A stretch of 8,941 nt of DNA, taken from the NCBI GenBank assembly GCA_964479745.1, contig CAYZNJ010000027.1, positions 1 to 8,941 on the forward strand, written 5' to 3'. The notes beneath the pieces are model-generated. The model saw only the letters and a program-made list of their open reading frames with translations, did no database searches and was not told the DNA's origin. Shown here piece after piece: positions 5,727 to 8,941 of this stretch; the stretch's first letter is position 1, and the number at the start of each line of letters is the position of its first letter. The translations under genes and the position numbers were made by a program. This stretch comes from JACPNK01 sp964479745 (GTDB lineage: Bacteria; Patescibacteriota; Minisyncoccia; 2-02-FULL-40-12; IGHO2-12-FULL-4).

Positions 5727-5776
5727 CCCCCTCACCACTTTATTAGAACATAAAGTGGTGAGGGGGTTATTTTTTT
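5727..5776. terminator. Bidirectional terminator between converging genes
   Basis: CCCCCTCACCACTTTAT (5727-5743) and ATAAAGTGGTGAGGGGG (5750-5766) are a perfect 17-bp inverted repeat with a 6-nt loop. On the plus strand it is followed by TTATTTTTTT, giving a strong second stop for the upstream gene. On the minus strand it lies right after the stop codon of the cold-shock-domain gene (the T-run overlaps that stop) and is followed by a weaker ATTTTAATT tail. Confidence 0.85.
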
Positions 5777-6638
5777 ACACGGCTATGGGAGCTACTGTAA
5801 TAGCCTTAAGATTGTTTGTTTTTTCTTCAGTATCCACAGCCAAATAACTGACTGGTTGCCCGGCTTCCAGATGAGCAAATCCTTCAGATTCTTCTGTGGC
5901 TATCTCTGACCAGTGGACGGACAGGGGTCCCTGGTCGGATTCTATAAACCCTTTTCCGTTTGCCAGATTGAAAAATAAGACGCGCCCTGTGTTTGATTTA
6001 AACACCTCCTTTTTGGGGGCCGTCTCAATCTTCTTTACAGGCTTGGGATAAAGATCTTCGGCTGTCACCCAGCCGGTTAGATGTCTCTGAAGAGACTTCC
6101 ATTTCTTATATCCGGAAAAACCAGGCATCTCAATTGCGCCTTTTCCGGAACGGAACATTTTGGAAGAATATACCAGTTGAACGGTTAGAAAATACTGAGA
6201 GATATTCTTGCTTTCGTCTATTCTGGTGACAATAGCAACCTCCCACATTTCAAAAGAGTTACCTTCAATCCGGAAAATGCGCACGTTGTTATCAACGTAC
6301 TTAGTGGTGTACATACTCTCAAGCTTGAGTGGCTTAGTTGCCACTCTGCGCTTGTAAACCAGAGTATTTTCTTCGGGCTTGCCGGAAAGCGGAACAATCT
6401 TTTTTCCTTCTCCCGGCTCAATTATAGCCGGAACCACTTTCTGGCCGTTTTTTTCTATTACCGAAATCTTAATAGTAAATTTGGCTGGCCGGTTGGTGGG
6501 AAAAGAAATTAAATGGCCGTCTGGTGTTGTGTCCAGTTCAAAGCCCTCGTAAGTTTCGCTCTCGCCCAGTGTAGAGAGGACAGAAACTGCAACACCTTTT
6601 TTTGCCAAACGAGACAGTTCTTTGTGGCAGTTATACAT
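5775..6638 (-). CDS. Cold-shock-domain protein with unknown N-terminal region
   Basis: The product is 287 residues. Residues about 216-282 form a cold-shock domain, a five-stranded OB fold that binds single-stranded RNA or DNA: GRVLFFN (218-224), GKGFIE in the RNP1 position (228-233), LSVHWSEI in the RNP2 position (239-246), and LEAGQPVSYL (257-266). Bacterial cold-shock proteins are usually about 70 residues and stand alone; here the domain ends a longer protein. Residues 1-200 match nothing I know. They are mostly beta-strand-like, with a YKKWKSLQRHLTGWVTAEDLYP segment split around 177-198 that looks like a small SH3- or WYL-like strand-rich module, which is a guess. The start at 6638 is supported by GAGGAGG/GGAGGTG, contained in the last codons of the upstream gene, and by a 4-nt gap to its stop. 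The two genes are therefore one operon and probably translationally coupled. Confidence 0.83.
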   Translation of the reverse strand: MYNCHKELSRLAKKGVAVSVLSTLGESETYEGFELDTTPDGHLISFPTNRPAKFTIKISVIEKNGQKVVPAIIEPGEGKKIVPLSGKPEENTLVYKRRVATKPLKLESMYTTKYVDNNVRIFRIEGNSFEMWEVAIVTRIDESKNISQYFLTVQLVYSSKMFRSGKGAIEMPGFSGYKKWKSLQRHLTGWVTAEDLYPKPVKKIETAPKKEVFKSNTGRVLFFNLANGKGFIESDQGPLSVHWSEIATEESEGFAHLEAGQPVSYLAVDTEEKTNNLKAITVAPIAV

Positions 6639-6642
6639 TACT

Positions 6643-7419
6643 CTACACCTCCTCGGGATGAATTTCGCAGAGCTTATTCCAAAAAAAGATATGATTGGAG
6701 CAAAACTTGCCGGTCATTATCAAATCGTCAATTTCTGTTGCCGTTCTCCATCTTAAACTGCCCGGCACAATTTCAATTCCGGCAACCAGTTTACCCGAAG
6801 CATTTTTCACAAAGACGGCCTTCATAAAGTAGGGCTTGCCGCTACGAGCAACATTCAACTCGGCGAACGGCGGATAAACTTTTTCCGCCTTAATATCCAA
6901 ACCGCTTTCTTCTTTTGTTTCTCTGACAGCGGCTTCAATTTCTGTTTCGCCTTCATTGATGCCGCCGGTAACAAAACCGAGTTTTCCGTCCTTTGCCACG
7001 TCTTCCAAGGTGAGGAATTTTCCATTTTTCTTTATAGCGACAAGCACTGTTGCTTCACTTGTCTTTTCGTTGTTGGCACCAGCGGTGGTGTTACTTTCGT
7101 TGCCGGCAGACAGAGCCTGAATTTCTTCAAATTGGTTGAGCGCAAACTCAACCTTGGGATCTCTGTTCTGGCGGAACCTGTAATTTCGCTGGCGGCGTTG
7201 CTGTCGCCGCAAAGCCATACGGTGTTTCTCCCGCTCCCGTTGTTTTTTGGAAAGGAAAAACGAGTGCCTTTTTAGGGCTTTTTTTGTTCTGTTGGTGATA
7301 CCCTGAAACTTCTTCAGGGCAATTTCTAAGGCGCCTTCGCCTTCTCCAACCTCAACGAAGTTGGAGAGCGGAGGGCGGATGTAGCCTTCACCAGCCTCTT
7401 TTCTTATTTGCATTTGCAC
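6643..7419 (-). CDS. bS21-like domain fused to a Nudix hydrolase
   Basis: The product is 258 residues. A full Nudix box is present: G152, E158, then RETKEESGL (166-174), matching G-x5-E-x7-REUxEExGU, with the surrounding Nudix fold at about 120-250. Nudix enzymes hydrolyse nucleoside diphosphates linked to another group (oxidised nucleotides, NDP-sugars, NAD, RNA 5' ends); the substrate cannot be told here. The N-terminal part, residues about 19-80, resembles ribosomal protein bS21: FVEVGEGEGALEIALKKF then an Arg/Lys-rich helix with LSKKQREREKHRMALRR. An Asn/Ala/Thr-rich linker (about 103-121) joins the two. I know of no standard S21-Nudix fusion. The start is GTG 7419, 10 nt after AAGGAGG (7436-7430); ATG 7413 is the alternative. 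Its own promoter lies at 7452-7480, and the cold-shock-domain gene follows after 4 nt. Confidence 0.88.
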   Translation of the reverse strand: MQMQIRKEAGEGYIRPPLSNFVEVGEGEGALEIALKKFQGITNRTKKALKRHSFFLSKKQREREKHRMALRRQQRRQRNYRFRQNRDPKVEFALNQFEEIQALSAGNESNTTAGANNEKTSEATVLVAIKKNGKFLTLEDVAKDGKLGFVTGGINEGETEIEAAVRETKEESGLDIKAEKVYPPFAELNVARSGKPYFMKAVFVKNASGKLVAGIEIVPGSLRWRTATEIDDLIMTGKFCSNHIFFWNKLCEIHPEEV

Positions 7420-7451
7420 TTTTCAAAGTCCTCCTTTCGTAGGATACAGTG

Positions 7452-7480
7452 ATTATATCAGCTTAATTAGTATATGTCAA
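7452..7480 (-). promoter_or_regulatory. Sigma-70-type promoter of the S21-Nudix operon
   Basis: On the minus strand TTGACA (7480-7475) and TATAAT (7457-7452) are both consensus, with a 17-nt spacer and TG one base ahead of the -10. Transcription would begin near 7445, giving a leader of about 26 nt. Confidence 0.85.
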
Positions 7481-7486
7481 ATTTAA

Positions 7487-7525
7487 AACCCAGCTCTTTT
7501 ACGGAAAGAGCTGGGTTATTTTTTT
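7487..7525. terminator. Terminator hairpin between the S1 unit and the S21-Nudix operon
   Basis: AACCCAGCTCTTT (7487-7499) and AAAGAGCTGGGTT (7505-7517) form a perfect 13-bp stem with a TACGG loop. The strong T-run (7519-7525) is on the plus strand, although the neighbouring genes all run minus. In the minus direction the tail is only TTAAATTT, so it would end the S1 transcript less efficiently. Confidence 0.8.
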
Positions 7526-7544
7526 GTTTAGTCTTACTAATGAA

Positions 7545-7609
7545 GGCGGATATACCTGTTTCGCAGTTCGACGGCGACGAGTCCGGCGCAAGAAACAGGT
7601 ATATCCGCC
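7545..7609. repeat. Foldback element with 18-bp arms
   Basis: GGCGGATATACCTGTTTC (7545-7562) and GAAACAGGTATATCCGCC (7592-7609) are perfect inverted repeats around a 29-nt GC-rich centre. It lies 5 nt past the stop of the 51-residue gene. There is no U-run, and the long centre is unlike a plain terminator. It resembles in layout the element at 8868-8940, though the sequences differ. Confidence 0.85.
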
Positions 7610-7614
7610 GTAAT

Positions 7615-7770
7615 CTATCTGGAGAATTTTAAAATTTCTCTTACTTCTTTTTTAGCTTTCTGGCGGTTATAATCTTTTTCGCTCTTGTGCGTTCCGCCTT
7701 TTCCCATAATTGCGTAAATCGGCGCGCGCGGTTTAATTAAAACTTTTTTACTCTTTTTTTGTTTCTTCAT
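7615..7770 (-). CDS. Small Lys-rich protein overlapping the S1 gene end
   Basis: The frame is open from 7821, but the likely start is ATG 7770, because GGGGAGGAG (7786-7778) lies 7 nt upstream. This gives 51 residues beginning MKKQKKSKKVLIKP, with about one third Lys or Arg and a central YAIMGKGGTHKSEKDYNRQKAKKEV. I do not recognise the family. The charge and size fit an RNA- or ribosome-associated protein. It overlaps the last 23 nt of the S1 gene in another frame, so its translation is probably coupled to S1. Confidence 0.7.
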   Translation of the reverse strand: MKKQKKSKKVLIKPRAPIYAIMGKGGTHKSEKDYNRQKAKKEVREILKFSR

Positions 7771-8869
7771 TCGCTTTCTCCTCCCCGAATAATCCAAGGT
7801 CGGACCTTTTTGGGGATTCAAGATCCGACCTTGAACTAACAGTCAAAAGCATTTTATGTTCTTTCGGTTCAATGCTGACAACTGCCACGCCGACTTTTTC
7901 GCCGGTTTTGGGTGACCAGTCTTTGCGGTTGTTTACTTCGGCGGCGGGAATCAGACCCATGATTTGGTCGCTTACTTTTACCAGCAAGCCGTAACTGGTA
8001 ACCCTGACAATTTCTCCTTCAACTGTCTGGCCGACCTTAAACTGTTCCTCAACTTTTTCCCACGGATCTTCTTTTAAGGCTTTTAGCGACAAAGAGATTC
8101 GGCCGTTGTCTATGCTTACAATTTTAGCGTTGATTTGGTCGCCGACTTTCATGTAGTCTCTTGGGTTTTCAACAATTTTCCAATCTATTTCTGAAATGTG
8201 GATAAGACCTTCTATGTTTTCTGTGATTTTAATAAAAGCGCCGAAGTCGGTTATGTCGGCAACCGTGCCTTCAACCACATCTCCAATTTTAAATTTGGAA
8301 ATCTCTTCTTTAAGCCGGTCGCTTATGATGGCTTTTTCAGAAACAATGAGCTTGTTTTCCGTTTCGGAAAAGTCAAGAATTTTTACATTAAAAATCTGCC
8401 CGCGGAATTTTTGAAGAGTCTGCACGATTCTTGTCGTGTCGCCGCCCTCAATCTTGGGATAATGTTCCGGCGCTAATTGGGAAAGGGGGAGGAATCCTTG
8501 GATGCCGTTTATTTCAACGATGAGACCGCCTTTGTTTATATTTAAAATCGAAGTCGGAATTACTTCGCCTTTTTCTTTTTTTTCTTTTATGTCATCCCAG
8601 GCGGTGGTCAGCTGGGCTTGCTTTAAGGAAAGTTCGCGATAACCCTCGTCATTTTCCAGCTCAAGCAAAACAACAGAAATTTTGTCTCCGCTTTTTAAGG
8701 ACTTGTGCAGATTAGGATTATCGTAAAATTCGGAAGGATAAATAATGCCGGTGCCCAAAGAGCCGAGATCCACCAAGATGCTGTTTTTGGCGGAAGAAAT
8801 AACTTCGCCAACCAAAACATCGCCTCTCTTTGGCAGGCCGAGTTCGTATTTGGCCAAGATGTCTTTCAT
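7748..8869 (-). CDS. rpsA: Ribosomal protein bS1, four S1 domains
   Basis: The 373-residue protein holds four S1-type OB-fold RNA-binding domains at about residues 14-83, 98-176, 194-264 and 278-346. The third is the most typical (GTVADITDFGAFIKI split at 201-215, then GLIHISEID, 221-229). bS1 brings mRNA to the 30S subunit. The E. coli protein has six domains and 557 residues; four domains is the shorter form seen in many Gram-positives and in reduced genomes. The Lys/Glu-rich tail follows a segment with RSDL twice (347-350, 355-358), encoded by a palindromic repeat. The start is ATG 8869; no Shine-Dalgarno is present and the ATG lies in one arm of a foldback element. A small Lys-rich gene overlaps the 3' end. 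Confidence 0.93.
   Translation of the reverse strand: MKDILAKYELGLPKRGDVLVGEVISSAKNSILVDLGSLGTGIIYPSEFYDNPNLHKSLKSGDKISVVLLELENDEGYRELSLKQAQLTTAWDDIKEKKEKGEVIPTSILNINKGGLIVEINGIQGFLPLSQLAPEHYPKIEGGDTTRIVQTLQKFRGQIFNVKILDFSETENKLIVSEKAIISDRLKEEISKFKIGDVVEGTVADITDFGAFIKITENIEGLIHISEIDWKIVENPRDYMKVGDQINAKIVSIDNGRISLSLKALKEDPWEKVEEQFKVGQTVEGEIVRVTSYGLLVKVSDQIMGLIPAAEVNNRKDWSPKTGEKVGVAVVSIEPKEHKMLLTVSSRSDLESPKRSDLGLFGEEKANEETKKE
7795..7833. repeat. Palindromic repeat inside the S1 C-terminal tail
   Basis: CAAGGTCGGACCTT (7795-7808) and AAGATCCGACCTTG (7820-7833) are 14-bp inverted repeats with one mismatch. The left arm is also near-palindromic by itself (AAGGTC-G-GACCTT). It encodes the doubled RSDL of the S1 tail and lies just ahead of the ribosome site of the 51-residue gene. 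Confidence 0.7.
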
Positions 8870-8940
8870 CCCGTACGAAGTAGCCTCGCCGAGGTCCTTC
8901 GGACTCGCGACCTTGTCGCGAGCGAGACTTCGTACGGGAT
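8868..8940. repeat. Foldback element abutting the S1 start codon
   Basis: Arms ATCCCGTACGAAGT (8868-8881) and ACTTCGTACGGGAT (8927-8940) are perfect 14-bp inverted repeats. A second stem CTCGC/GCGAG (8885-8889, 8922-8926) continues inward. The centre can alternatively hold CTCGCGA-CCTTG-TCGCGAG (8904-8922) and CCGA/TCGG (8889-8902), giving a branched structure. The left arm includes the first two bases of the S1 ATG (minus strand), so the start codon would be at the foot of the stem. Confidence 0.85.
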
Positions 8941-8941
8941 T

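Noticed and set aside
7545..7609. CRISPR repeat or insertion-sequence ends
   Set aside because: Only one element, no regularly spaced copies, no transposase and no space for one between the arms.

Overview
The window looks like a piece of a small-genome, candidate-phyla-radiation (Patescibacteria, perhaps Parcubacteria) metagenome scaffold. The grounds are a four-domain, 373-residue ribosomal protein S1, very short intergenic spaces, several unrecognised short proteins, many intergenic palindromes and a 10-N scaffold gap. This placement is an inference; no rRNA or other marker is present to settle it. UGA is used as a stop codon (end of the beta-CASP gene), so the Gly-UGA code of Gracilibacteria/SR1 is not in use.

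Layout. Bases 1-80 hold nothing I can call. A tRNA-Ile with anticodon UAU lies at 81-153 (minus), then a foldback repeat, then the 3' end of an ftsH reading frame (208-303, minus) that runs into the N gap (304-313). Right of the gap is the first 19 codons of polA (minus), preceded by a complete ftsH (379-2226, minus). The ftsH tail left of the gap is nearly identical to the complete ftsH over 58 bases and then diverges, so the junction is either a second ftsH copy or a scaffolding/strain-variant effect. From 2278 to 5670 three single-gene plus-strand units follow, each with its own extended -10 promoter, a structured leader and a downstream terminator hairpin: a 102-residue basic protein with faint uS17/OB-fold resemblance, a 439-residue metallo-beta-lactamase/beta-CASP ribonuclease, and a 345-residue protein I do not recognise behind a highly folded leader of about 225 nt. 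The right part is on the minus strand. An S1 gene (7748-8869) overlaps a 51-residue Lys-rich protein gene. Separately promoted is a two-gene operon: a bS21-like/Nudix hydrolase fusion (6643-7419), then a protein with a C-terminal cold-shock domain (5775-6638).

Most of the window concerns translation and RNA: tRNA, S1, an S21-like domain, a cold-shock domain and a beta-CASP RNase, next to the membrane protease FtsH and DNA polymerase I. The most unusual items are the S21-Nudix fusion, the folded leader plus unknown gene at 4348-5612, the S1 start codon built into one arm of a foldback element, the UAU-anticodon tRNA-Ile, and foldback palindromes at several gene boundaries. All five promoters that I can recognise carry an extended -10 TGn element with a 17 or 18 nt spacer.
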